The notes under the pieces are model-generated. The model made no database searches. It saw only the letters and a program-made list of their open reading frames with translations, and was not told the origin of the DNA. DNA of 64,000 nucleotides from JAJCZZ01 sp964569085 (GTDB taxonomy: Bacteria > Gemmatimonadota > Gemmatimonadetes > Longimicrobiales > Gaopeijiaceae), in the NCBI GenBank assembly GCA_964569085.1, contig CAZMTA010000006.1:89088-153087 (forward strand), given 5' to 3'. Made by a program: the position numbers and the translations under genes. Below are positions 1 to 7,962 of this stretch, one piece after another. Positions within the stretch are counted from its first letter, which is position 1, and each line of letters opens with the position of its first letter.

Positions 1-446
1 ACGGGGCCGGCGTACCCGTGTCGCAGCGCCTGGGCCGTGGCCAGCTCCATCTCGTAGCCCGAGATGAAGTTCACGTAGAGCGCGTCGCAGAGCTCCACCA
101 GGGGCGCCAGCTCCGGCCACCGCCACGGGGGGACGCCCCCGGCCAGGATCTCGGTGCGGCGGGCCTCGCTCTCGTAGTGGAGCTCGACCTGGTTGTTGGG
201 CTCGGGAACCACGACCAGGCCGGCGTCGTCGAGGCCCGGGATCTCCCGGAGGAAGTGGAACGCCTCCTCCGCCAGGTCCCGGCCCACCTTCACGATGGGC
301 TGGACGGTCCACTCCTCGGGAAGCGCCGCGCGCACCGCCGCCAGGCCGTAGGCGATGCCGCCCCACTCCTCCACCGGACGGGCCCGCTCCGCGGGCCGAT
401 GGATGCGGTCCCACACCAGCGTCCCCACCACGCCGAGCCGGGGCAC
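1..446 (-). CDS. PfkB-like carbohydrate kinase, partial (5' part only)
   Basis: The gene runs off the left edge, so only about 148 N-terminal codons are present. Translation starts at a GTG directly behind the stop of the ROK kinase gene (one base between) and reads PRLGVVGTLVWDRIH, followed by EEWGGIAYGLAAV. This is the substrate-binding opening of PfkB/ribokinase-type sugar or nucleoside kinases, which phosphorylate small hydroxylated substrates with ATP. The catalytic GAGD motif lies outside the window, so substrate and completeness cannot be judged. It is the last gene of a lepA-ROK-pfkB-like minus-strand operon, which points to sugar metabolism. Confidence 0.75.
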   Translation of the reverse strand, partial: MPRLGVVGTLVWDRIHRPAERARPVEEWGGIAYGLAAVRAALPEEWTVQPIVKVGRDLAEEAFHFLREIPGLDDAGLVVVPEPNNQVELHYESEARRTEILAGGVPPWRWPELAPLVELCDALYVNFISGYEMELATAQALRHGYAGP

Positions 447-447
447 G

Positions 448-1425
448 TCAGCCGTCCCGGCTCCGGAGGAACAGCCCGGCGGCGCCGGTCACCCCCGCCT
501 GGTCCGGGAGGGCCCCGGGGAGGATCCGGCAGGCTTCCTGGGCCCGGCGGAACGCCCGGCGCCGCACCTCGGCCATCAGCGGCACGAAGAGGTGGTCGCC
601 GGCGCGGGTCACCCCGCCGACGATGACCACGGCCTCGGGGTTCAGCATGTTCACCACGTTGGCGATCCCGGCGCCGAGCATCTTGGCCGTCTCGGTCATG
701 ACCTCCCGGGCGTAGGCGTCGCCCTGGACCAGGGCCTCGTAGACGGTCAGGGCCGTGATGCGCTCCGGGTCGCCGCCCACCAGGTCCAGGAGCACCGAGT
801 CGGTCCCGACCTCCACCCCCTCCCGGGCCCGGGCCGCGATGTTGGGCCCCGAGGCGTAGGCCTCCAGACAGCCGTAGCTCCCGCAGGCGCACCGCCGGCC
901 GGCCACCGAGATGGTCGTGTGGCCCAGCTCGCCGGCCGTGCCCGAGGCTCCCCGGACCAGCTCCCCGTCCAGGACGAGGCCGCCCCCGATCCCCGTGCCC
1001 AGGGTCACGCAGACCATGGAGCGGTAGGGCCGGCCGGCTCCCTGCCACCACTCGCCCCACGCCGCGCAGTTGGCGTCGTTCTCCAGGATGACCGGACGGT
1101 CCAGCGCCTCGGCCAGGCGATCCCGGAGCGGGTAGGCCTCCCAGCCCAGGTTGAAGGCGTCCAGGACGACGCCCTGATCCCGGTCCACGGGCCCCGGGCA
1201 GCCCACCCCGGCGCCCACGAGCTCCACGGGCTCGCCGGTGGAGGAGGCGACCTCGCGCTCCAGATCCCGGGCCAACCGGACGATGTGGCCCACGGCGTCT
1301 CCGGGGCCGGCCATGGATCGGGTGGCCCGCACGCGGAGGGCCGCCGGGACGCCGCCCTCCTCGGGGACGAGGCCCACGACGATGTTCGTGCCGCCCACGT
1401 CCACGCCCAGGACCCAGCGACTCAC
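448..1425 (-). CDS. ROK-family sugar kinase (glucokinase-like)
   Basis: This predicted 325-residue cytoplasmic kinase would phosphorylate a hexose, probably glucose, with ATP. The phosphate-binding motif DVGGTN is at residues 9-14, and the ENDAN motif carrying the catalytic Asp is in the first half. GTGIGGG is followed by the ROK zinc signature CACGSYGC with the upstream GHTT histidine. Length is typical for the family. The GTG start is 16 bases downstream of the lepA stop, and a PfkB-like kinase follows after one base, so the three genes are probably co-transcribed. ROK repressors carry an N-terminal HTH. None is present here, so this is an enzyme rather than a regulator. The exact sugar is not resolved. 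Confidence 0.9.
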   Translation of the reverse strand: MSRWVLGVDVGGTNIVVGLVPEEGGVPAALRVRATRSMAGPGDAVGHIVRLARDLEREVASSTGEPVELVGAGVGCPGPVDRDQGVVLDAFNLGWEAYPLRDRLAEALDRPVILENDANCAAWGEWWQGAGRPYRSMVCVTLGTGIGGGLVLDGELVRGASGTAGELGHTTISVAGRRCACGSYGCLEAYASGPNIAARAREGVEVGTDSVLLDLVGGDPERITALTVYEALVQGDAYAREVMTETAKMLGAGIANVVNMLNPEAVVIVGGVTRAGDHLFVPLMAEVRRRAFRRAQEACRILPGALPDQAGVTGAAGLFLRSRDG

Positions 1426-1441
1426 GGCGCGGCCTCCATCC

Positions 1442-3244
1442 TCAGTCGTCGCCGAGGTTCAGCACCGCGAGGAAGGCTTCCTGGGGGATCTCCACGGAGC
1501 CCACCTGCTTCATCCGGCGCTTCCCCTCCTTCTGCTTCTCCAGGAGCTTCCGCTTCCGGCTGATGTCGCCCCCGTAGCACTTGGCCGTCACGTTCTTCCG
1601 CAGCGCCTTGACGTTGGTCCGGGCGATGACGTCGTTGCCGATGGCGGCCTGGAGGGCCACCTGGAACTGCTGCCGGGGGATGAGGTCCTTGAGCTTGCGG
1701 ACCAGGTCCCGGCCGTACTCGTAGGCCTTGTCCTCGTGGATGATGACGCTGAACGCGTCCACGGGGTCGTCGTTGACCAGGATGTCCAGCTTCACCAGGT
1801 CGTCGGGACGATACTCCAGGAACTCGTAGTCCAGGGCGGCATAGCCGCGGGTGCCGCTCTTGAGGCGGTCGTAGAAGTCCAGGACGATCTCCGAGAGGGG
1901 GAGCTCGAAGTTCATCTCCACCCGCTGGGTGTCCAGGTACTGCATGCCCTTGAAGACCCCGCGCCGGTCGTGGCAGAGCTTCTGGACGTTCCCGATGTAC
2001 TCGGCCGGGCAGAGGATGTGGGCCCGCACGATGGGCTCGGAGACCTGCTCGATCTTGCCCCGGGGCGGGAGCGCCGTGGGGCTCTCCACCTCCAGGCGGG
2101 TCCCGTCGGTCAGCTCGACGTGGTACTCCACGTTGGGGACCGTCGTGATGAGGTCCACGTCGAACTCGCGCTCGAGGCGCTCCTGGATGATCTCCATGTG
2201 GAGGAGGCCCAGGAAGCCGCACCGGAACCCGAAGCCCAGCGCCGCGGAGGTCTCGGGCTCGTAGTGGAGGGCCGCGTCGTTGAGCTTGAGGCGCTCCAGG
2301 GCGTCGCGGAGGTCCTCGTAGTCGTCGGAGTCGGTGGGGTAGAGCCCCGCGAAGACCATGGGCCGGGCTTCCTGGTAGCCCGGGAGGAGCTCGGAGGCCG
2401 GGTTGGAGGCGTCCAGGATGGTGTCCCCGACCCGGGTGTCCCCCACCTCCTTGATGGCCGCCACCACGTACCCGACCTCGCCGGGGGTGAGGCGGGGCTG
2501 CTTCTGGCGCCCCAGCCGCATGTACCCGACCTCGGTGACCTCGTACTCGGCGTCCACGTTCCCGAAGCCGATCTCCATCCCCGGCTTCAGGACCCCGTCC
2601 ACGACCCGCACCGAGGGTACGGCCCCGAGGTACTTGTCGTAGTAGGAGTCGAAGATCAGGGCCCGGAGAGGCGCGTCCTCGTCGCCCACCGGGGGCGGCA
2701 CCCGCTCCACCACGGCCTCCAGGATCTCCTCCACCCCGGTCCCGTCCTTGGCGCTGGCCAGGAGGATGCTGTCCGGGTCCACGCCCAGGAGGTCGACCAG
2801 CTCCTCGCGCCGCTTCTCCGGCTCGGCGCCGGGGAGGTCGATCTTGTTCAGGACGGGGATGATCTCCAGCTCCGCCTCCATGGCCAGGAAGAGGTTGGAG
2901 AGGGTCTGGGCCTGGACGCCCTGTGCCGCGTCCACCACCAGGAGGGCCCCCTCGCACGCCTGGAGCGAGCGGGAGACCTCGTAGGTGAAGTCCACGTGGC
3001 CCGGGGTGTCGATGAGGTTGAACTCGTACTCCTCGCCGTTCCGGGCGACGTACTGCATGCGGACCGCGTGGAGCTTGATCGTGATCCCCCGCTCCCGCTC
3101 GAGCTCGTTGTCGTCCAGGACCTGCTCGCGCATCTTGCGCCGCTCCACCGTGGCGGTGCGCTCCAGGAGCCGGTCGGCCAGCGTCGACTTGCCGTGGTCG
3201 ATGTGGGCGACGATGCAGAAGTTGCGGATGTGGTCGAGACGCAC
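1442..3244 (-). CDS. lepA: elongation factor 4 (LepA), ribosome back-translocase GTPase
   Basis: LepA is a translational GTPase that acts on stalled or mis-translocated ribosomes and in initiation or assembly. The GTG start gives 600 residues, the usual size. An in-frame ATG 66 bases upstream would add a proline-rich extension without homology. Visible motifs are G1 AHIDHGKST at residues 13-21, G3 DTPGHVDF, G4 NKID, and the LepA-specific C-terminal domain ending in the VGSVEIPQEAFLAVL region. It heads an operon with two sugar kinases. A candidate promoter (TTCGGG, 17 bp, TATCTT) lies 45-75 bases upstream. Confidence 0.97.
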   Translation of the reverse strand: MRLDHIRNFCIVAHIDHGKSTLADRLLERTATVERRKMREQVLDDNELERERGITIKLHAVRMQYVARNGEEYEFNLIDTPGHVDFTYEVSRSLQACEGALLVVDAAQGVQAQTLSNLFLAMEAELEIIPVLNKIDLPGAEPEKRREELVDLLGVDPDSILLASAKDGTGVEEILEAVVERVPPPVGDEDAPLRALIFDSYYDKYLGAVPSVRVVDGVLKPGMEIGFGNVDAEYEVTEVGYMRLGRQKQPRLTPGEVGYVVAAIKEVGDTRVGDTILDASNPASELLPGYQEARPMVFAGLYPTDSDDYEDLRDALERLKLNDAALHYEPETSAALGFGFRCGFLGLLHMEIIQERLEREFDVDLITTVPNVEYHVELTDGTRLEVESPTALPPRGKIEQVSEPIVRAHILCPAEYIGNVQKLCHDRRGVFKGMQYLDTQRVEMNFELPLSEIVLDFYDRLKSGTRGYAALDYEFLEYRPDDLVKLDILVNDDPVDAFSVIIHEDKAYEYGRDLVRKLKDLIPRQQFQVALQAAIGNDVIARTNVKALRKNVTAKCYGGDISRKRKLLEKQKEGKRRMKQVGSVEIPQEAFLAVLNLGDD

Positions 3245-3290
3245 GGAGGCTGCCGGGTGGGGGAGGGACGGCCGGGGATGGGGGCTGGAT

Positions 3291-3319
3291 AAGATAAGGC
3301 GCGGACCCACCCGCCCGAA
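3291..3319 (-). promoter_or_regulatory. candidate lepA promoter
   Basis: Read on the minus strand: TTCGGG (3319-3314), 17 bp, TATCTT (3296-3291). The -10 box matches four of six consensus positions and stands out in GC-rich DNA. The -35 box is weak. It lies in the 142-base gap between lepA and the DUF4384 gene. Confidence 0.4.
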
Positions 3320-3386
3320 GGCCCGGGCAGGGCGGACCGGACCCGCTTCCCCTCGCCTCGCGCAGCGGCCCGGGACCGCCGGAAGG

Positions 3387-4847
3387 TCAGCCGCCCGGGC
3401 GCTTGGGCGGCGGGCGCTTGGGGCGGACGGCCGGCCGGGACGAGCCGGGCCGGGGAGTCGGGCGCGCCGAGGGGCGGCTCCCGCCCGGACGGACCGAGGG
3501 GCGGCTCGAGCCGGGTCGGACGGTGGGGCGACCCGTGGACGGCCGTCCCGAGGACGGGGGGCGGACGACCGGCGGCGTGCCCCCCGCGGAGGGGCGCGTG
3601 GCGCCGGGACGGGTCGGGGTCCCGGGTCGGATCACCCGCGTGGGCACCGACCGGCCCGGCTCGCGCCCCCGCACGCCGTCGGAGGGGCGGGCGTCTCCGG
3701 AGGGCATGGGCGAGACGCCGGGCCGCCGCTGCAGGGTGGGGCGGCCCTCCTCCGCCGGGTCGGCGGGGCGCACGCCCCGCGCCGGGGCGCGCTCCGCCCC
3801 CGCGCCCCGCTCCGCCTCCTCGCGCGACGGCCGCAGCCCGGGCCGGCCCGTTCCGGGCACCAGGAGGCGCGACCCCGACGCGGCGGACGGCCGCCGGGCC
3901 GCCGGGCGCTCGCTCCGGTCGTCCCCGGACCGGGGGACCGCGGAGCGTCCGCCGGCCGGGGGCACCACCGTGCGGCGCGGCTCGGCGATGCGGGCCCGGT
4001 CCGGCTCGGCGGCCGAGGGCTCGAGGTACTCCGGGGTCGGCCGTCGCGGGGGCTGGCGGGTGCGGGTGACCGGCGACCAGGCCTCCCCGGGGTCGCGGGC
4101 CTCCACGCCGAAGCGGGCCCGGGCCCGGGGCGGCTGCTCGAAGACCACCCGGGTGGGGCCGTAGCGGTACGTCGGGTAGAAGTACGGGTCGTCCCAGATC
4201 ACCACCCGGAAGCTCGTGCAGGCGTACGTGTACGGGTTCCAGCTCGCGAAGCTGCGGAAGCCGTGGCAGTCGTAGCAGAGGAAGCGCGGGTAGTCGTGGC
4301 TCCGCTCCACGTCGTAGGAGAGGAAGTCCAGCGCGTAGGGGACGGTCTCCCAGCCGGGGAGGAGGGCGGCCACGTAGTCGTCCATGGCCAGGTACGGATC
4401 CCGGTACACCGTCCGGCCCACGGGCTCCAGGTCCCACGACTGGGCGTGGGCCGCGTAGCGGATGCCCGAGAAGTCGAAGGGCACGGGGGAGGCGAGGGCG
4501 AAGAGGTACCCCTTCCCCTCGGGCTCGTCCACGTACCAGTAGGGCGCCCGGGGCGAGAGGAGCCGGTAGTCCCGGGCGGCCGCGGTCCGGTAGTCCTCCG
4601 CGGGGGAGCGCGGGAAGAGGAGGCGGGCCGAGCCGTCGGTGTCGATGTGGAAGATCGCCACGTAGGCGTCGTGGGACGTGCGGTAGTAGATCCGCACCTG
4701 GTCCCCGCGATGGAGCACGGGCTCGGGGCCCCGGTCGAGCCATACCCGTACCTCCAGGGGCGCCTGTCCGCCCTCCTGGGCGTGGGCTCCCACGGGCGCT
4801 CCCAGCGTCAGCGCCAGGAGGACCGCCATGTACCGCGACTGCAGCAT
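3387..4847 (-). CDS. secreted DUF4384-domain protein with Arg/Pro/Ser-rich tail
   Basis: This is a predicted exported protein of 486 residues. A signal peptide (MLQSRYMAVLLALTLGAPVGAHAQ) precedes a DUF4384-like domain at about residues 30-130: VRIYYRTSHDAYVAIFHID followed by an LLFPRSPAEDY segment. A middle region rich in Tyr, Trp and Cys follows (CYDCHGF, YPTYRYGP). The last about 230 residues are low-complexity, dominated by Arg, Pro, Ser and Gly, with repeated units such as GSSRPSVRP. The role is unknown. The cationic tail could bind cell wall or nucleic acid, which is speculation. The start could also be the ATG six codons later. It is divergent from the DUF58 gene across 222 bases. Confidence 0.75.
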   Translation of the reverse strand: MLQSRYMAVLLALTLGAPVGAHAQEGGQAPLEVRVWLDRGPEPVLHRGDQVRIYYRTSHDAYVAIFHIDTDGSARLLFPRSPAEDYRTAAARDYRLLSPRAPYWYVDEPEGKGYLFALASPVPFDFSGIRYAAHAQSWDLEPVGRTVYRDPYLAMDDYVAALLPGWETVPYALDFLSYDVERSHDYPRFLCYDCHGFRSFASWNPYTYACTSFRVVIWDDPYFYPTYRYGPTRVVFEQPPRARARFGVEARDPGEAWSPVTRTRQPPRRPTPEYLEPSAAEPDRARIAEPRRTVVPPAGGRSAVPRSGDDRSERPAARRPSAASGSRLLVPGTGRPGLRPSREEAERGAGAERAPARGVRPADPAEEGRPTLQRRPGVSPMPSGDARPSDGVRGREPGRSVPTRVIRPGTPTRPGATRPSAGGTPPVVRPPSSGRPSTGRPTVRPGSSRPSVRPGGSRPSARPTPRPGSSRPAVRPKRPPPKRPGG

Positions 4848-5030
4848 CGACGCTCCGATCTCGAGGACGAGAGTGCCCAATCTGGTGCACGAGGTGTGCC
4901 GCCGCACGGGTCGCGCCCACCGGTCGTTTCCGGCCCCAGCGGGCCGGGACCTGTCTCCGGAAGAGGACACGCGGTGCGGCGCAGGGGACACACCCGGGAA
5001 GGCGGGGCGCCTTCCGGGACCCCCCGCCCG

Positions 5031-5059
5031 TTGAGCCGGCCCCGGCGCCCGGGTAGCTT
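5031..5059 (+). promoter_or_regulatory. candidate promoter of the DUF58-BatA-mfd operon
   Basis: TTGAGC at 5031-5036, exactly 17 bp, and TAGCTT at 5054-5059. The expected transcription start is only about 4 bases before the ATG at 5070, so the message may be nearly leaderless. No Shine-Dalgarno sequence is visible there, which fits. Confidence 0.5.
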
Positions 5060-5069
5060 CCGGTCGCCC

Positions 5070-5993
5070 ATGACCGACCCCACCGCGTCCGCCGCCGCCC
5101 GCCGGCCCGACCTCCTCGACCCCGCCACCCTGGCACAGCTCGGCGGCATCGAGCTCATCGCCCGGGAGGTGGTGGAGGGCTTCCTCATGGGGCTCCACCG
5201 TTCCCCCCACCGGGGCTTCTCCGCCGAGTTCGCCGAGCTCCGCGCCTACCAGCCCGGAGACGACCTCCGCTACATCGACTGGCGCATGTACGGGCGCTCG
5301 GACCGCTACTACGTGAAGCAGTTCGAGGAGGAGACGAACCTCCGCGCCCACATCCTGGTGGACGTGAGCGCCTCCATGGGATGGAGCTCGACCCCCGAGC
5401 TCCCCACCAAGCTGTGGTACGCCAAGCATCTGGCCGCCTCCCTGGCGCTCGTCCTCCTCCGCCAGGGGGACTCGGTGGGGATGGTCGCCTTCCACGACCG
5501 GATCGCCGACCGGGTCCACGCCCGGGGCGGCCGCCGGCAGCGGAACGAGCTCCTCAAGCGCCTCGACGCCCTCCAGCCCGAGGGGCGCACCTCGGCCGAG
5601 GGCGCGCTCCGGGACGTGGCGGTCCGCCTCCGGCGCGCTGGGCTCGTGATCCTCCTCTCCGACCTCCTGGTGGAGCCCGAGGAGACGCGCACGGCGCTCA
5701 AGTTCCTGCGCCACCACGGCCACGAGGTCCTGGTCTTCCACCTCCTGGATCCCGGCGAGCGGGAGCTCCCCGCCGCCTCCGAGGCCCGCTTCTTCGACCC
5801 CGAGTCGGGGGAGGAGCTCACGGTGAGCGTGGCCGACCTCCGCGCCGACTACCGCGAGGCCGTCGTCGAGGCGCTGGACGAGTGGGCGCGCGAGCTCCGG
5901 CCCCAGGGCATCGACTACCACGTGGTCGACACCGACCGTCCCCTCTCCACGGCGCTGCGGGCCTACCTGCGGAAGCGGGAGCGGCTCGGGTAG
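5070..5993 (+). CDS. DUF58 domain protein (von Willebrand-like)
   Basis: A soluble 307-residue DUF58 protein. The domain signature is complete: an N-terminal RGFSAEFAELRAYQPGDD and RYIDWRMYGRSD segment, then a vWA-like fold whose metal-site motif DVSAS is at about residue 100. In other bacteria DUF58 proteins work with a MoxR AAA+ ATPase and Bat proteins in maturing or chaperoning envelope or redox complexes. Here the BatA-like gene follows after 31 bases, but no MoxR gene is in the window. The ATG is the first start compatible with the conserved N-terminus. Confidence 0.88.
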   Translation: MTDPTASAAARRPDLLDPATLAQLGGIELIAREVVEGFLMGLHRSPHRGFSAEFAELRAYQPGDDLRYIDWRMYGRSDRYYVKQFEEETNLRAHILVDVSASMGWSSTPELPTKLWYAKHLAASLALVLLRQGDSVGMVAFHDRIADRVHARGGRRQRNELLKRLDALQPEGRTSAEGALRDVAVRLRRAGLVILLSDLLVEPEETRTALKFLRHHGHEVLVFHLLDPGERELPAASEARFFDPESGEELTVSVADLRADYREAVVEALDEWARELRPQGIDYHVVDTDRPLSTALRAYLRKRERLG

Positions 5994-6024
5994 TGGTGGG
6001 CCTCGACCCCGGGGGAGGCCGCCC

Positions 6025-7962
6025 GTGGGCGCGCTGAGCCCCCTCTTCCTCCTGGCCGGGGTGGCCGTGGCGGTGCCGCTCTTCCTCCACCTCTTCCAGC
6101 GCCACCGGGCCCGGCGCGTCTCGTTCCCGGCGCTGCGGTACCTGGAGCGCACCGAGCGGGAGCACGCGCGCCGGATCCGCTTCCGGCAGCTCCTCCTCCT
6201 GGTCCTCCGGGTGGCGGTCCTGGTCCTGGTCGTCCTGGCCGGCGCCCGCCTCTTCCTCCGGGCCCGAGGGGAGGGACACCCCCCCACGGCGGTGGCCGTG
6301 GTGCTGGACAACACGGCGAGCTCCGGTCGCGTGGTGGGCGACCGACGCCTCCTGGACGAGCTCAAGGACCGGGCGCTCGAGACCCTGGAGGCCGCCGGAC
6401 CCGACGACCGCTTCTGGATCCTCCGGGCCGGGGAGCCGTGGCGGACGCCGGCGCCCCTTCCCCCCGCCGAGGCCCGCGCGGTGGTGGAGGGCACGGTCCC
6501 CACCGCCGCCGGGGTGGACCTGGCAGCCCTGGTGGCCCGCGCCGCCGAGCTCGTGGCCACCACCTCCCTGGAAGCCGGAGAGGTCCATCTCCTCTCTGAC
6601 CTCCAGGTCTCGGCCTTCCCCGCCGACGCGCCGGCGCTCCCCGAGGGGACGCCGGTGGTCGTGTGGGAGGGCGCGCCCCTCCCCGCCCCCAACCTGGGGC
6701 TGGTCTCGGTGGAGGTCGGCGGCGGCCTCCCGCCCCTGGCCGGGCAGCGGAGCCAGGTGGGCGTGACGACCGCCGGCCCCGACTCGGCGGAGCTGGCGGT
6801 GCGCCTCGTGGTCGACGGGCGGGTCCGCGGCGCCGCCACCGTCCCGGGGGGGAGCCAGGGCGCCATCCCCCTTCCCGCCGTGCCCGACGGGTGGGTGGCA
6901 GGGCGGGTGGAGCGGGACCCCGACGACCTGGGCGCCGACGACGTGCGGCACTTCGCGTTCCGGGCCCGCCCGGCCCCCTCCCTGGAGGTGCGGGGCCCCG
7001 CGAGCGCGTTCGTCCGGGAGGCGGCCGAGGTGCTGCGGGCCGCGGGACGGGTCGCGGCGCCGGCGGGGGCGGCGGACCTGGTCGTCTCGGTGGAGGGCGA
7101 GGGGCTGGAGGAGGCCGGCGGCGCCGGCGCGGTCCTGGTGGTGCCCCCCGCCGACGCCGCGGTCCTGGCCGCCCTCAACCGCCGCCTGGCCACGGCGGGC
7201 ATCCCGTGGCGCTACGGCCGGAGCCCGGGAGAGGGGCAGGTCCCCCTGGAGGGCACCGACCTCCCGGACCCCCTCCTCGACGTCCAGGTGCGCCGGGCGT
7301 ACCGCCTGGAGCTCGCCGGGACACCCCCCACCGCGCCCCGCACCCTCGCCCGGGCCGCCGGAGCCCCGTGGGCGGTGGAGGGGAGCACCGCCCGGGGCCT
7401 GCGCTACCTCCTCCTCGCCTCGCCGCTGGACGAGGCGTCCACCAGCCTCCCCGTCTCGGCGGAGATGGTGCGCTTCGTGGACTGGGCCGCGGGCGCCTGG
7501 GCCGCCGTGGGCGGCGGGCCGGTGGAGCACGCCGCCGGCGAGCCGCTGGCCGCGCCCCGGGGGGCGGAGCGTGTGCGCTTCCCCGACGGCTCGGGCGCCG
7601 AGGTGGACGGCACACGGCTGGTGCGGACCACGGGCCAGGCCGGCTTGTATACCTTCCTGGACGCCGACTCCGGCGTGGTGGCCGTGCGGGCCGTGAACCC
7701 GCCCCCCTCCGAGTCCGACCTCACCCCCCTGGCCGGCGACGCCCTCGCGGACCGCCTGGGCGGAGACGTGACCCGGGTGGACCGGCCGGACCGCTGGGGT
7801 CGCGCCGTCTTCCGGGCTCGCCAGGGCCCGGAGCTCTGGTTCCCCCTCCTGGCGGTCGGGCTGCTTCTCCTGGTGGTGGAGTCGCTGGTGGCCGCCAGCG
7901 GTCGTTCCGCCCGTCCCGCCCGCCGCGCCTCCCCGCCCCCAGCCTCCACCGATGCCGCGTAA
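6025..7962 (+). CDS. BatA-like membrane protein with N-terminal double-TM domain
   Basis: A 645-residue inner-membrane protein. The N-terminus has the BatA-type double-transmembrane domain: one helix at about residues 4-24, then a basic RHRARRVSFPALRYLE loop and a second helix at about 59-79. A large vWA-like extracytoplasmic region follows (VVLDNTASSG, with an incomplete metal site), and a third helix lies near 615-635 before a basic tail. Its partner DUF58 is immediately upstream. The stop overlaps the mfd start by 11 bases. The function is probably envelope quality control or aerotolerance-like, inferred from the Bat family. The start is GTG. Confidence 0.82.
   Translation: MGALSPLFLLAGVAVAVPLFLHLFQRHRARRVSFPALRYLERTEREHARRIRFRQLLLLVLRVAVLVLVVLAGARLFLRARGEGHPPTAVAVVLDNTASSGRVVGDRRLLDELKDRALETLEAAGPDDRFWILRAGEPWRTPAPLPPAEARAVVEGTVPTAAGVDLAALVARAAELVATTSLEAGEVHLLSDLQVSAFPADAPALPEGTPVVVWEGAPLPAPNLGLVSVEVGGGLPPLAGQRSQVGVTTAGPDSAELAVRLVVDGRVRGAATVPGGSQGAIPLPAVPDGWVAGRVERDPDDLGADDVRHFAFRARPAPSLEVRGPASAFVREAAEVLRAAGRVAAPAGAADLVVSVEGEGLEEAGGAGAVLVVPPADAAVLAALNRRLATAGIPWRYGRSPGEGQVPLEGTDLPDPLLDVQVRRAYRLELAGTPPTAPRTLARAAGAPWAVEGSTARGLRYLLLASPLDEASTSLPVSAEMVRFVDWAAGAWAAVGGGPVEHAAGEPLAAPRGAERVRFPDGSGAEVDGTRLVRTTGQAGLYTFLDADSGVVAVRAVNPPPSESDLTPLAGDALADRLGGDVTRVDRPDRWGRAVFRARQGPELWFPLLAVGLLLLVVESLVAASGRSARPARRASPPPASTDAA

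Noticed and set aside
2985..5069. Upstream extension of the DUF58 frame back into lepA
   Set aside because: The extension lies antisense to lepA and to the DUF4384 gene. The conserved DUF58 N-terminus begins right after the ATG at 5070, where a promoter is also present.
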